Assembly: GCF_000020665.1 (NCBI RefSeq)
Contig: NC_011071.1
Span: 2,160,501-2,224,500, forward strand
DNA: 64,000 nucleotides
DNA from: Stenotrophomonas maltophilia R551-3
GTDB taxonomy: Bacteria; Pseudomonadota; Gammaproteobacteria; Xanthomonadales; Xanthomonadaceae
Direction of reading: 5' to 3'
In this document: piece after piece, positions 1 through 7,952 of the stretch
How positions within the stretch are numbered: the stretch's first letter is position 1
How the letters are laid out: every line of letters starts with the position of its first letter
Position numbers and translations under genes: made by a program
Notes under the pieces: model-generated
Seen by the model: the letters and a program-made list of their open reading frames with translations, nothing else
Told to the model about the DNA's origin: nothing
The model's database searches: none

Positions 1-122
1 GGCTGGTTCAGCACCGCGCGGCCGTCGATGGTTTCTTCAACCAGCAGCACGCGGCCGCCGTCAACCACCACGGTGGCGACGGTGGCGTGCGGTGCCCAGC
101 GCGGGTCCGGCGTAGCGTTCAA
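1..122 (-). CDS. Nudix hydrolase, N-terminal fragment
   Basis: Only about the first 40 codons are in the window; the gene runs off the left edge. The readable N-terminus (PDPRWAPHATVATVVVDGGR, then VLLVEE) is the first beta strands of a Nudix pyrophosphohydrolase of the NudJ/MutT type. The Nudix box itself would lie outside the window, so the catalytic motif is not seen. The likely start is a TTG lying one base after the TGA stop of the YbjN-like gene, so the two are probably co-transcribed. In xanthomonads this gene usually precedes the tRNA thiolase gene mnmA (family knowledge, not seen here). Confidence 0.75.
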   Translation of the reverse strand, partial: MNATPDPRWAPHATVATVVVDGGRVLLVEETIDGRAVLNQ

Positions 123-123
123 C

Positions 124-597
124 TCAGAACTCGTCCTTCTTGGTCAGTTCCAGCTCCATCGCATCGGCGGTACGGATGGCCGCATCGATGGCGTCGCTGA
201 GCTGGTCCGCCGTGGCATCGGCGTCGATCTTCACGACGAACATCGCCGTGGTGTCCTGCTTCACCCAGCCGCCCATCTTGGCGTCCTGCGAATCTTCCAG
301 CAGGCGGTTGGCCACGGCTACCGGGAACTGCTTGGTCTTGGCGTTGTAGGCCGGCGACCAGATCTCGCGGATGTTGTGGGTGCCGAAATCTTCCACCGAC
401 GAGCGAACGTAGACCATCTGGGTGCGATCGCCTTCGACATCGAACACCAGGCGGTAGTCGCCGTCTTCGTCGACCTCGTAGTTGTAACCCAGCTTGTCCA
501 GGTGGCGGGCCACGGCCTTGTCGCCCTCCGGCGCAGCAGCGGCAGAGCCGGCGGCAGCCAGGGCGACCAGCAGGGCGGGGAGAAGTGTCCTTTTCAT
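124..597 (-). CDS. YbjN-like secreted protein
   Basis: A 157-residue protein that starts with a clear signal peptide (MKRTLLPALLVALAAAGSAA, cleavage near AAAAPEG) and is otherwise one compact domain. The segment YEVDEDGDYRLVFDVEGD followed by alternating strands and helices resembles the YbjN domain, which has a type III secretion chaperone-like fold. No catalytic motif is visible. The ATG at 597 was chosen because it begins the signal peptide; an upstream in-frame ATG at 678 would add a non-secretory tail. It is divergent from clpS and sits directly upstream of the Nudix gene. The exact function is unknown. Confidence 0.75.
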   Translation of the reverse strand: MKRTLLPALLVALAAAGSAAAAPEGDKAVARHLDKLGYNYEVDEDGDYRLVFDVEGDRTQMVYVRSSVEDFGTHNIREIWSPAYNAKTKQFPVAVANRLLEDSQDAKMGGWVKQDTTAMFVVKIDADATADQLSDAIDAAIRTADAMELELTKKDEF

Positions 598-697
598 GAA
601 GATCCTGTGAAACAGTATTGAGAGAGGGTGCAATTGTGACGGCGGCCGTGCGTGCCGTCCAATCTGCGGCGGGCCCACGCGGGCCCGCTCGAGCCTC

Positions 698-709
698 TAT
701 AATGGGCAG
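698..709 (+). promoter_or_regulatory. -10 box placing the clpS start at +1
   Basis: A perfect TATAAT (698-703) is followed by six bases and then the clpS ATG at 710. With normal -10 to +1 spacing, transcription would begin at or next to the A of the ATG, giving a leaderless mRNA. No convincing -35 box is seen 16-18 bases upstream; that stretch is a GC-rich inverted repeat around 670-688. Confidence 0.55.
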
Positions 710-1036
710 ATGCCCCGCGAGTCTTCCCCCGATTCCCATCACGAGCACGGCGTTGCCGTGGAACCCGCGCGCCCGGAAGTGGCGCCGCCGCCGTTCTACC
801 AGGTGATGCTGCTCAACGACGACTACACCCCGATGGATTTCGTGGTGGACGTGCTGCAGCAGTTCTTCACCATGGACCTGGACAAGGCCACGCAGGTGAT
901 GCTGCACGTCCACACCCGCGGCCGCGGCGTATGCGGAGTGTTCACCCGTGAAGTGGCCGAGACCAAGGTCGCCCAGGTCAACGAGTACTCGCGCATGAAC
1001 CAGCACCCGCTGCTGTGCACGATGGAAAAGGCCTGA
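710..1036 (+). CDS. clpS: ATP-dependent Clp protease adaptor ClpS
   Basis: A 108-residue cytoplasmic adaptor that binds the ClpA N-domain and delivers N-degron substrates (proteins with Leu, Phe, Tyr or Trp at the N-terminus) to ClpAP. The family signature is intact: [16 protein letters not shown] near residues 33-48, and the conserved [19 protein letters not shown] segment that lines the N-degron pocket. The first 25 residues are a disordered, family-variable tail. clpA normally follows directly, but here it lies about 1 kb downstream beyond an antiparallel kinase gene. aat, which makes N-degrons, is about 5 kb away. Confidence 0.97.
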   Translation: MPRESSPDSHHEHGVAVEPARPEVAPPPFYQVMLLNDDYTPMDFVVDVLQQFFTMDLDKATQVMLHVHTRGRGVCGVFTREVAETKVAQVNEYSRMNQHPLLCTMEKA

Positions 1037-1080
1037 CCGGCTGCCGATTCTGGTCCGGGCACATCGATCCCGGACACGGC

Positions 1081-1104
1081 GTGCCCACCAAGGTGGGCAC
1101 CTAC
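1081..1104 (-). repeat. GTAG-type REP element
   Basis: An imperfect palindrome whose minus strand begins GTAGGTGCCCACC and closes with GGTGGGCAC. It belongs to the same family as the copies near 7.8 kb and 17.3 kb. It lies in the 80-base gap between the convergent clpS and kinase genes, where REPs commonly sit. Confidence 0.85.
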
Positions 1105-1116
1105 CAGGCGCGGAGG

Positions 1117-1929
1117 TCACCCCTCCGCCAACGCCTCCAGCGCCATCCGCGCCACCGCGTCGTCGATATCGGCGGTGTCCCCGTCATCCCGGAACCACAC
1201 CGCTGACAGCCCCGCGCTGGCTGCGATCCAGCGCAGCAGCCTGTGCCGCTCGATCCCCGCCAGCGCAGTGACCTGCTCCACCCGGGCGGCAAACCGCTCG
1301 GGCTGTGTCGCAACGTGGATGTCCGGTCCGCACAGGTCCGGGTTGCTGAAGAGCGTCGTGTAATCGAACGCGCGGTCGCCGATCAGTCGCTTCGGGTCGA
1401 TCGCCAACCAGCCGCGCGCGCCGAAATCGAGCACGTTGTCGTGGTGCAGGTCGCCGTGCAGCGGTCGGATTTCCTGTTCCTCCTGCAACAATGCCGCCGC
1501 CAGTGATCCGCACTGTTCCAGCAGTGATGGCAGCGCCGCCCTTGGCTGCAGCAGGTCCGCGAACCATGTACGCAGGCAGACCAGTTCCGCTGGCGGTGCG
1601 CTCCGTGGCCGGTGCAGCCGTTGCAGGACCTGGCACAGGATCGTGGTGCAGGTGTCATCGTCGCCCTCGATCGAGCGCTGCCGCAGCGAGTCGCCGCCGG
1701 CACGTTCGATCAGGATCGCCGGCCCCTCGTGGGCCAGCAGCCGGGCGGCGCCGTCGCCGTCCCACCAACGCAGCAGGCGGTGGCTGTTCTGCTCCTCGGT
1801 TTCGCTGCTGATCTTCAGCATCGCTGGCTGGCCGGCGATGGTCAGTACCGGCCAGAGCTGGGCATGGGGCGTCTCGATGGCCGCGCCATCACGCCGCAAT
1901 CGCCAGCGGCTCAGGTAGGGTTCGCTCAT
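1117..1929 (-). CDS. APH(6)/hydroxyurea-type phosphotransferase
   Basis: A 270-residue kinase of the aminoglycoside/hydroxyurea phosphotransferase family (APH_6_hur). The catalytic loop HGDLHHDN (residues 158-165) and the metal-binding IDPK (177-180) are intact, and the small N-terminal lobe carries the expected lysine in MLKI. Family members phosphorylate streptomycin at the 6-hydroxyl or act on hydroxyurea; the true substrate cannot be read from sequence. It is antiparallel to its neighbours and separates clpS from clpA. S. maltophilia chromosomes are known to carry intrinsic aminoglycoside kinases, so this may be an intrinsic resistance gene rather than a recent arrival. Confidence 0.8.
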   Translation of the reverse strand: MSEPYLSRWRLRRDGAAIETPHAQLWPVLTIAGQPAMLKISSETEEQNSHRLLRWWDGDGAARLLAHEGPAILIERAGGDSLRQRSIEGDDDTCTTILCQVLQRLHRPRSAPPAELVCLRTWFADLLQPRAALPSLLEQCGSLAAALLQEEQEIRPLHGDLHHDNVLDFGARGWLAIDPKRLIGDRAFDYTTLFSNPDLCGPDIHVATQPERFAARVEQVTALAGIERHRLLRWIAASAGLSAVWFRDDGDTADIDDAVARMALEALAEG

Positions 1930-2067
1930 GCTGGGTGGGCTGTCCTGGAGTGAATGAAGATCAAGCGATCCATACTGCTAACGCCATCTGAACGCAGCAA
2001 TCCGCTAGGGTGATGGAAATCGCGTAGTCAGGCCGCATATTGTCCCCATCTGCCGCCGGAGTAATCC

Positions 2068-4353
2068 ATGTTCAGCAAAGACCTCGAACACACCATCGGC
2101 CAGTGCTACAAGCGCGCCCGTGAGGCCCGGCATGAATTCATGACGGTCGAACACCTGCTGTTGGCACTGCTCGACAACCCGTCCGCCCAGGCCGTACTGA
2201 AGGCATGTGGCGCCGACGCCGAACGCCTGCGCCAGGAGCTGGAGCAGGCCATCGAGGCCTCCGTGTCCCGTCTGGCCGAAGATGACGGCCGCGATACCCA
2301 GCCGACCCTGGGCTTCCAGCGCGTGCTGCAGCGGGCCGTCTACCACGTTCAGTCCTCTGGCAAGAAGGAGGTCACCGGCGCCAACGTGCTGGTCGCCATC
2401 TTCGGCGAAAAGGACTCCCACGCCGTCTATTACCTCAACCAGCAGGACGTCACCCGGCTGGATGTGGTCAATTACCTGTCCCACGGCATTGCCAAGCTGG
2501 GCGAGGAGGGCGAGCAGCCGTCCTCTTCCTCCGAGGGCGAGAGCCGCATCGAAGGCGGGGAGGGTGAGCCGAAGGGCGATGCCCTGACCGAATTCGCCAG
2601 CAACCTCAACGAACAGGCCCGCGCCGGTCGCATCGACCCGCTGGTCGGCCGTGCCGACGAGATCGAGCGCACCATCCAGGTGCTGTGCCGCCGCCGCAAG
2701 AACAACCCGCTGTACGTGGGCGAGGCCGGGGTCGGCAAGACCGCCATCGCCGAGGGCCTGGCCCGCCGCATCGTTGAAGGTTCGGTGCCGGAGGTGCTGT
2801 CGGACGCGGTGATCTACTCGCTCGACCTCGGTGCGCTGGTGGCCGGCACCAAGTACCGCGGTGATTTCGAGAAGCGCCTGAAGGGCGTGCTGACCGCGCT
2901 GAAGAAGGTGCCCAACGCGGTACTGTTCATCGACGAGATCCACACCATCATCGGTGCCGGCTCGGCCTCGGGCGGCACCATGGATGCGTCCAACCTGATC
3001 AAGCCGGCACTGGCTTCAGGTGAGCTGCGCTGCATCGGCTCGACCACCTTCCAGGAGTACCGCGGCATCTTCGAGAAGGACCGGGCGCTGGCGCGCCGCT
3101 TCCAGAAGATCGACATCGTCGAGCCGACCGTCGGCGAGACCTACGAGATCCTGCAGGGCCTCAAGTCCAAGTATGAGCTGCACCACGGCGTGACGTATTC
3201 CGACGAGGCGCTGCAGGCGGCGGTGGATCTGTCGGTCAAGCACATCGGCGACCGTCTGCTGCCGGACAAGGCCATCGACGTGATCGACGAGGCGGGTGCC
3301 CGCCAGCGCCTGCTGCCGGAAGGCCAGCGCAAGGAGCTGATCGACGTCGAGGAAGTGGAAGCGATCGTCGCCAAGATGGCGCGTATTCCGGCCAAGCAGG
3401 TCAGCGCCACCGACAAGGATGTGCTGCAGCACCTGGAGCGCAACCTGAAGATGGTGATCTTCGGCCAGGATCCGGCCATCGATACGCTGGCGTCGGCGAT
3501 CAAGCTGGCCCGTTCCGGGCTGGGCAATCCGGAAAAGCCGATCGGCAACTTCCTGTTCGCCGGCCCCACCGGCGTGGGCAAGACCGAGGTGACCAAGCAG
3601 CTGGCGCTGCAGCTGGGCATCGAGCTGGTCCGTTTCGACATGTCCGAGTACATGGAGCCGCACTCGATCAGCCGCTTGATCGGTGCGCCTCCGGGCTATG
3701 TCGGCTTCGACCAGGGCGGCCTGTTGACCGAGAAGATCGTCAAGACCCCGCACTGCGTGCTGTTGCTGGACGAGATCGAGAAGGCGCATCCGGACATCTT
3801 CAACATCCTGTTGCAGGTGATGGACCGCGGCGTGCTGACCGATACCAACGGTCGCGAGGCCAACTTCAAGAACGTGGTGCTGGTGATGACCACCAATGCA
3901 GGCGCGGCGCAGGCCTCGCGGCGCTCGATCGGCTTCACCAAGCAGGACCATGCCACCGACGCGATGGAGACCATCCGCCGCAGCTTCACCCCGGAGTTCC
4001 GCAACCGCCTTGACGCGGTGGTGCAGTTCCAGGCGTTGGGCTTCGAGCACATCCTGCGCGTGGTCGACAAGTTCCTGATCGAGCTGGAGATGCTGTTGCA
4101 GGACAAGCACGTCAGCCTGTCGGCCACCCCGACCGCGCGCGACTGGCTGGCCCACCATGGTTTCGATCCGTTGATGGGTGCCCGCCCGATGGCCCGCGTG
4201 ATCCAGGACAAGATCAAGCGTCCGCTGGCCGACGAGCTGTTGTTCGGCAAGCTGGTCAACGGCGGCAGGGTCAGCATCGATGTCCGCGACGACGAGCTGG
4301 TGGTCGAGACGCAGGCCGAGCCGGAGCGGTTGTTGCCGGTGACGGTGGAGTAA
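2068..4353 (+). CDS. clpA: ATP-dependent Clp protease ATP-binding subunit ClpA
   Basis: A 761-residue AAA+ unfoldase that forms the hexameric cap of ClpP. The repeat-containing N-domain (residues 1-145, the ClpS docking site) is followed by an acidic Ser/Glu/Gly linker. The first ATPase module has Walker A GEAGVGKT near 218 and Walker B VLFIDEIH. The second has Walker A GPTGVGKT near 499 and LLLDEIEKAH. The C-terminal D2 region contains the expected arginine-rich PEFRNRLD and MGARPMARV sensor motifs. Length is normal for ClpA. A GGAG ribosome-binding site lies 7 bases before the ATG. No frameshift is seen. Confidence 0.97.
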   Translation: MFSKDLEHTIGQCYKRAREARHEFMTVEHLLLALLDNPSAQAVLKACGADAERLRQELEQAIEASVSRLAEDDGRDTQPTLGFQRVLQRAVYHVQSSGKKEVTGANVLVAIFGEKDSHAVYYLNQQDVTRLDVVNYLSHGIAKLGEEGEQPSSSSEGESRIEGGEGEPKGDALTEFASNLNEQARAGRIDPLVGRADEIERTIQVLCRRRKNNPLYVGEAGVGKTAIAEGLARRIVEGSVPEVLSDAVIYSLDLGALVAGTKYRGDFEKRLKGVLTALKKVPNAVLFIDEIHTIIGAGSASGGTMDASNLIKPALASGELRCIGSTTFQEYRGIFEKDRALARRFQKIDIVEPTVGETYEILQGLKSKYELHHGVTYSDEALQAAVDLSVKHIGDRLLPDKAIDVIDEAGARQRLLPEGQRKELIDVEEVEAIVAKMARIPAKQVSATDKDVLQHLERNLKMVIFGQDPAIDTLASAIKLARSGLGNPEKPIGNFLFAGPTGVGKTEVTKQLALQLGIELVRFDMSEYMEPHSISRLIGAPPGYVGFDQGGLLTEKIVKTPHCVLLLDEIEKAHPDIFNILLQVMDRGVLTDTNGREANFKNVVLVMTTNAGAAQASRRSIGFTKQDHATDAMETIRRSFTPEFRNRLDAVVQFQALGFEHILRVVDKFLIELEMLLQDKHVSLSATPTARDWLAHHGFDPLMGARPMARVIQDKIKRPLADELLFGKLVNGGRVSIDVRDDELVVETQAEPERLLPVTVE

Positions 4354-4387
4354 GGCGGCGCCGGATCGATTCCGGGTGCGGTTGGAA

Positions 4388-4415
4388 AACAAGGGCGGCT
4401 CCGGCCGCCCTTGTT
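4388..4415. terminator. Intrinsic terminator after clpA
   Basis: An 11-bp perfect stem (AACAAGGGCGG / CCGCCCTTGTT) with a six-base loop lies between the convergent clpA and DUF6491-like gene. A-rich and T-rich flanks on both sides suggest it can act in both directions. Confidence 0.75.
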
Positions 4416-4428
4416 GCGTATCAGCCCT

Positions 4429-4812
4429 TCAACGTCCCTGCTGGGCCAGGCGCTTGAAGGTTGCCGCATCGACCCGCTCGATCCGGGTCACAGCGCAGTG
4501 GTTGCTGTCGGTCTGTAGTGTGCTACGGGCGTCACCGCAGATCTGTTCGGGCGTGTTCGGCGTGAAGAAGACGTAACTGGCCGAGGCGGCGGCGCCAAGG
4601 CAGCGCTTCTGCAGGTGGACTCGATAGTGGTTGTTGCCGTCGCGCAGCAGCACTTCGCGTTCCGTACTGGAGGGGCGGATGTCGCGATTGGTGCTAAGGG
4701 CGATGCACTCGGCCGTGGTGGAGGGTTTGGCGGGTTCGGCGGCGGGCGCCGACAGGGGGGGGCTGACCAGCAGAACTGCCGACAGCAGGACGTGCGGGAG
4801 CAGGGCGTTCAT
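4429..4812 (-). CDS. DUF6491-like secreted protein
   Basis: A 127-residue exported protein of unknown function. It starts with a signal peptide (MNALLPHVLLSAVLLVSPPL, cleavage near APAAEPA). The mature part has three cysteines in the contexts TAECIALS, QKRCLG and EQICGD plus a fourth in NHCAVTRI, a spacing seen in DUF6491 family proteins of xanthomonads. The start at 4812 is preferred over an upstream in-frame ATG at 4872 because it begins the signal sequence. It is convergent with clpA across a shared terminator. Confidence 0.65.
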   Translation of the reverse strand: MNALLPHVLLSAVLLVSPPLSAPAAEPAKPSTTAECIALSTNRDIRPSSTEREVLLRDGNNHYRVHLQKRCLGAAASASYVFFTPNTPEQICGDARSTLQTDSNHCAVTRIERVDAATFKRLAQQGR

Positions 4813-4940
4813 GATCGGGCGAGAGTGGCGATCCGGACTGGATCGGATCCCACGATGCCGCGGTCGCTGCACATGCGAATCTGCCTCAAGCGGGGCTGAC
4901 CGACGCCACGGTGTGGTCGGTCACAATGACCTATGGCGAC

Positions 4941-5213
4941 TCACGCGGCGATCGAGCGGAACCCTTGCTGGCGCCCCTGGTCGCCACCGTCCTCGATGAC
5001 GAAGGCAACTGCCTCGTGCGGGATGTGCAGGCGCTGCTTCAGGGTGCCGCCCATGTGCGGGATCTCGCGCTGTACGGCCAGGTAAAGCGGATGCGAGGCA
5101 TCCATGCTGGTGCAGACCAGGCAGGGCTGGCCGAACCAGGTGCCGTCCGGGCCCTTGCTGGCATAGCAGCGGCTGGTGACGGACTGTGGATCCAGGACGA
5201 TCAGGTAGGTCAT
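4941..5213 (-). CDS. Small conserved hypothetical protein
   Basis: A 90-residue soluble protein beginning MTYLIVLDPQSVTSRC. No domain is recognised. It has a plausible globular composition and contains a CLVC cysteine pair and the segment AFVIEDGGDQG. An overlapping frame at 4921-5217 has much less protein-like composition (Arg/Pro/His-rich), so this frame was chosen. It sits between the DUF6491-like gene and infA with no clear operon partner. It is real with moderate confidence; function unknown. Confidence 0.5.
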   Translation of the reverse strand: MTYLIVLDPQSVTSRCYASKGPDGTWFGQPCLVCTSMDASHPLYLAVQREIPHMGGTLKQRLHIPHEAVAFVIEDGGDQGRQQGFRSIAA

Positions 5214-5330
5214 GCACGCAACGCCATCTGTGAAGAACGCATTGAGCCTAGATCGCCTGTGCAGCGCCGGATCTCAGACAAGGTCGAAAAGCGAGTGATA
5301 TCGAGAATCGCCACTTTGTTGCGCGCACGA

Positions 5331-5357
5331 CAAAGGGCCAGCAGCAAGGCCGGCCCT
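5331..5357 (-). terminator. Intrinsic terminator of infA
   Basis: On the minus strand, AGGGCCGGC and GCTGGCCCT form a nine-base-pair stem (one G-U pair) with a six-base loop, followed by TTTG. It begins 28 bases downstream of the infA stop codon. Confidence 0.6.
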
Positions 5358-5384
5358 GTCGGAGTGGCGCCAAGCGCCGACCGC

Positions 5385-5603
5385 TTACTTCATGCGGTAG
5401 GTGATACGACCCTTGGTCAGGTCGTACGGGGTCATTTCAACCTTGACCCGGTCACCGGTGAGGATGCGGATGTAGTTCTTGCGCATGCGACCGGAGATAT
5501 GGGCGATGATTTCGTGCCCATTTTCCAGACGAACGCGGAAAGTGGTGTTCGGCAGCGTCTCGCTGACGGTGCCCTCGAACTCGATGGAATCGTCTTTCGA
5601 CAT
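5385..5603 (-). CDS. infA: Translation initiation factor IF-1
   Basis: A 72-residue OB-fold protein that occupies the ribosomal A site during initiation. The sequence is canonical from [11 protein letters not shown] through [19 protein letters not shown] to the C-terminal GRITYRMK, and the length is exactly that of the family. It is flanked by aat upstream and a terminator downstream, the same clpA-infA-aat grouping as in enterobacteria. Confidence 0.98.
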   Translation of the reverse strand: MSKDDSIEFEGTVSETLPNTTFRVRLENGHEIIAHISGRMRKNYIRILTGDRVKVEMTPYDLTKGRITYRMK

Positions 5604-5689
5604 GTAGTCCTGTGCGGTTCAGAAAACGGCCACGCTGGGCCTAAGGCGCGGTATTTTACGCGTGATGGGCCCAGCTTGCAAAGTTTGTG

Positions 5690-6430
5690 TTAACCCCCGG
5701 CCAAATGCCGTGCCGGCAAACGCCCCACCGCCTGGGTCCAGGGGCCTTCACGGCCATCCTGATGGACGGCCTGGCGCACGTGATCGAGGAATTCCGCGCG
5801 TGGCAGGTGTTCGGCACCCATCCGCAGCAGGTGCGGATTTTCGACCTGGGCATCAATCAGTTGCCAGCCCCAGTCGCGCAGGGTGGTCGCCAATGCGGCC
5901 AGGGCGATCTTGGAGCCGCCACTGGCGCCGCTGAACATGCTCTCGCCGAAAAACATGGCGCCGATCGCGACGCCATAGATGCCGCCGACCAGGGTCTGCC
6001 GGTCCCAGACTTCGAAGGAGTGGGCAAAGCCAAGGTCATGCAGCTGGCTGTAAGCCTCGACCATCGCCGGGCTGATCCAGGTGCCGTCCTGGCCGGGGCG
6101 TGGCGCTGCGGCGCAGGCGCGCATCACCCGGCCGAAGGCGGTGTCGACGGAAATCTCCCACGTGCTGCTGCGCAACTGGCGGCGGAAGCGGCTGGACAGA
6201 TGCACGCCATCGGTACGGAACACCATGCGCGGGTCCGGCGACCACCACAGGATCGGCTCGCCCTCGCTGAACCACGGAAAGATGCCGCCGGCATAGGCGT
6301 TGAGCAGGCGCACCGGGTGCAGGTCGCCGCCCACCGCCAGCAGGCCATCGGGCTGGCGCAGTGCGGTCTCGGCCGGAGGGAAGGGGGCGTCCGGCGTATC
6401 GGCCAGGCGCCAGGGCAGCTGGCGGGTCAT
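5690..6430 (-). CDS. aat: Leucyl/phenylalanyl-tRNA-protein transferase
   Basis: A 246-residue enzyme that transfers Leu or Phe from aminoacyl-tRNA to proteins with N-terminal Arg or Lys, creating N-degrons for ClpS-ClpAP. Recognisable family segments are FPPAETALRQPDGLLAVGGD, GIFPWFSEGEPILWWSPDPR and, in the GNAT-like core, HSFEVWDRQTLVGGIYGV and GAMFFGESMFS. The start at 6430 was chosen because it gives the family N-terminus; a longer reading to 6538 adds an unrelated tail. Being so close to clpS and clpA, it completes the N-degron pathway in one 6-kb neighbourhood. Confidence 0.96.
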   Translation of the reverse strand: MTRQLPWRLADTPDAPFPPAETALRQPDGLLAVGGDLHPVRLLNAYAGGIFPWFSEGEPILWWSPDPRMVFRTDGVHLSSRFRRQLRSSTWEISVDTAFGRVMRACAAAPRPGQDGTWISPAMVEAYSQLHDLGFAHSFEVWDRQTLVGGIYGVAIGAMFFGESMFSGASGGSKIALAALATTLRDWGWQLIDAQVENPHLLRMGAEHLPRAEFLDHVRQAVHQDGREGPWTQAVGRLPARHLAGG

Positions 6431-6502
6431 GCCGTCATTGTATTCGTCGTGGCGATCGGTGATGTCTGGCACCATCAGCGTCCTACGGCAAGGAGCCCAC
6501 GC

Positions 6503-7771
6503 ATGAGCGACGCGATCACCGCCATCCTCGATGTGCACGACACCCCGCGCACGCGCAATGACAGCCAGAGCATGCTGCTGATGCTGGCCACTGAGCAGCC
6601 GCGCCAGCTCGGTGTGTTGATGCTGCAGGCACTGGCGCGACGCTCGCCGGGCTCAGCCTTCCTCGACATGGCGCTGGACCTGCTGCCGGACGATGCAGTG
6701 CCCGCAGTCGTGGCCGAAGCATGGCGTCGTTATCGTGATGGCGAGCGCGGCGAGCTGCTGGCCAGCGTGATGGAGTTCGCCAGCTATCAGGCGCCACAGC
6801 TGCTGCAGGACGACTGGGAGGCATTGCTGGCGATCGCCAGTGAGGATGAGCTGCAGCTGGCTTCACAGGTATGGCAGGGCCTGCCTTCTGCCACTGCCGC
6901 ACAGTGGGCGCAGATCCTGGCTGAAGCCGATGACGATCGCGAAATGGCGCGGGCCCGGGCGCTGCTGCTCGCCGCCCAGCCCGAGACCTACGCCATTGCT
7001 CGCGGCTACGTGGTCGACTGGGGGCGATTGGATGCCGAGGTCTGGGCGCACTGGGCCGGCGTTGCCGACGGACCGCAGCCGCGGCGCCTGCATGGGGAGC
7101 GGCCGCTGCACCTCCGCTTCGGTCGCGAGCAGCATCGCGCGCAGCAGGCGGACGAGCCGAGCTGGCGCAAACGGATCTGGCGCCTGCACCCGACCTGGAA
7201 TGGTGGCCAGGTGCATCACGCCGGCCGCATGGGTGGGCCGTTGGAAGCATTGTGCGGTGGTTGTCACGCGCCGCTGCAGCGGCTGCTGCAGACCGATGCT
7301 GCTGCGCTGCAGCCGGGCGCGTCCGGTGAGGTCACGCTTGGCCTGTGCCTGGATTGTTGTGGATGGGAGGAACCGCCCGTGCGCTTCTATCGCCACGATG
7401 CCGCGGGCCAGCCCGGCTGCCACCCCAGCCAGTACCTCGAGGTGCCGAACACCCCCACCGACAGCGGCGACCTGATGCAGGCCGAGGTGGGTCTGGTCGC
7501 CATGGACAGTGCGCGCTGGCAACAACAGGACTGGGGCCAGTCCAACCATCGACAGAACCTGTCGCGCGTGGGCGGCGCGCCGAGCTGGGTGCAGAGTGCC
7601 TGGTACCCGGCGTGCATCGATTGTGGCGAAGAGATGCCGTTCGTGATGCAGCTGGATTCGACACTGCCGACCACGGGTGAGGGCACGCTGCTGTGGGGCA
7701 GCGGCGGCATGCTCTATACGTTCTGGTGTGCAAAGTGCCGGGTGAGCGGGCACTTCTGGCAGTGCACCTGA
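6503..7771 (+). CDS. Hypothetical protein with C-terminal cysteine-pair domain
   Basis: A 422-residue cytoplasmic protein of unknown function. The N-terminal half (about 1-170) is all-helical and resembles HEAT-like repeats. The C-terminal half has several Cys pairs (CGGCHAPL, LCLDCCGW, CIDCGEEM, CAKC) that could bind zinc, and ends with a strand-rich segment resembling the DUF1963/YwqG or PDCD2-like beta folds (weak resemblance). The start at 6503 has an AAGGAG ribosome-binding site seven bases upstream; the open frame extends further 5' only because of high GC. It is divergent from aat. Confidence 0.65.
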   Translation: MSDAITAILDVHDTPRTRNDSQSMLLMLATEQPRQLGVLMLQALARRSPGSAFLDMALDLLPDDAVPAVVAEAWRRYRDGERGELLASVMEFASYQAPQLLQDDWEALLAIASEDELQLASQVWQGLPSATAAQWAQILAEADDDREMARARALLLAAQPETYAIARGYVVDWGRLDAEVWAHWAGVADGPQPRRLHGERPLHLRFGREQHRAQQADEPSWRKRIWRLHPTWNGGQVHHAGRMGGPLEALCGGCHAPLQRLLQTDAAALQPGASGEVTLGLCLDCCGWEEPPVRFYRHDAAGQPGCHPSQYLEVPNTPTDSGDLMQAEVGLVAMDSARWQQQDWGQSNHRQNLSRVGGAPSWVQSAWYPACIDCGEEMPFVMQLDSTLPTTGEGTLLWGSGGMLYTFWCAKCRVSGHFWQCT

Positions 7772-7838
7772 GTACAGTGTCCTCGCCACCGCTCTGGCAG
7801 GCGCCAGATGGACGCGCGCGGCTCTCGCTATCGCTCCG

Positions 7839-7863
7839 GTAGGTGCCAACCTTGGTTGGCACG
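7839..7863 (+). repeat. GTAG-type REP element
   Basis: A palindromic repeat, GTAGGTGCCAACC...GGTTGGCAC. It is the first of a three-element cluster between two convergent genes. Confidence 0.85.
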
Positions 7864-7888
7864 CCTTTTGGCGCAGCCTATTGCCCCG

Positions 7889-7913
7889 GTAGGTGCCCAC
7901 CTTGGTTGGCACG
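7889..7913 (+). repeat. GTAG-type REP element
   Basis: A second copy, nearly identical to the one at 7839, in direct orientation and offset by 50 bases. Confidence 0.85.
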
Positions 7914-7931
7914 CTTTTTGGCGGCGCCCAG

Positions 7932-7952
7932 GTCGAGCAAGCTCGACGCTAC
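7932..7952 (-). repeat. GTAG-type REP element overlapping a stop codon
   Basis: A GTAGCGTCGAGC...GCTCGAC palindrome of the second REP subfamily, in inverted orientation to the two copies before it. The TAG stop codon of the downstream-reading GNAT gene (7951-7949) lies inside its GTAG end. Confidence 0.8.

Noticed and set aside
3016..4392. Long antisense frame within clpA (and similar ones under other GC-rich genes)
   Set aside because: Composition is Leu/Gln/His/Arg-rich, as expected for antisense shadows of a strongly coding sense strand.
5687..6502. Extended open frame upstream of the gene at 6503
   Set aside because: It runs antisense through aat and is an effect of high GC. The ATG at 6503 has a proper ribosome-binding site.
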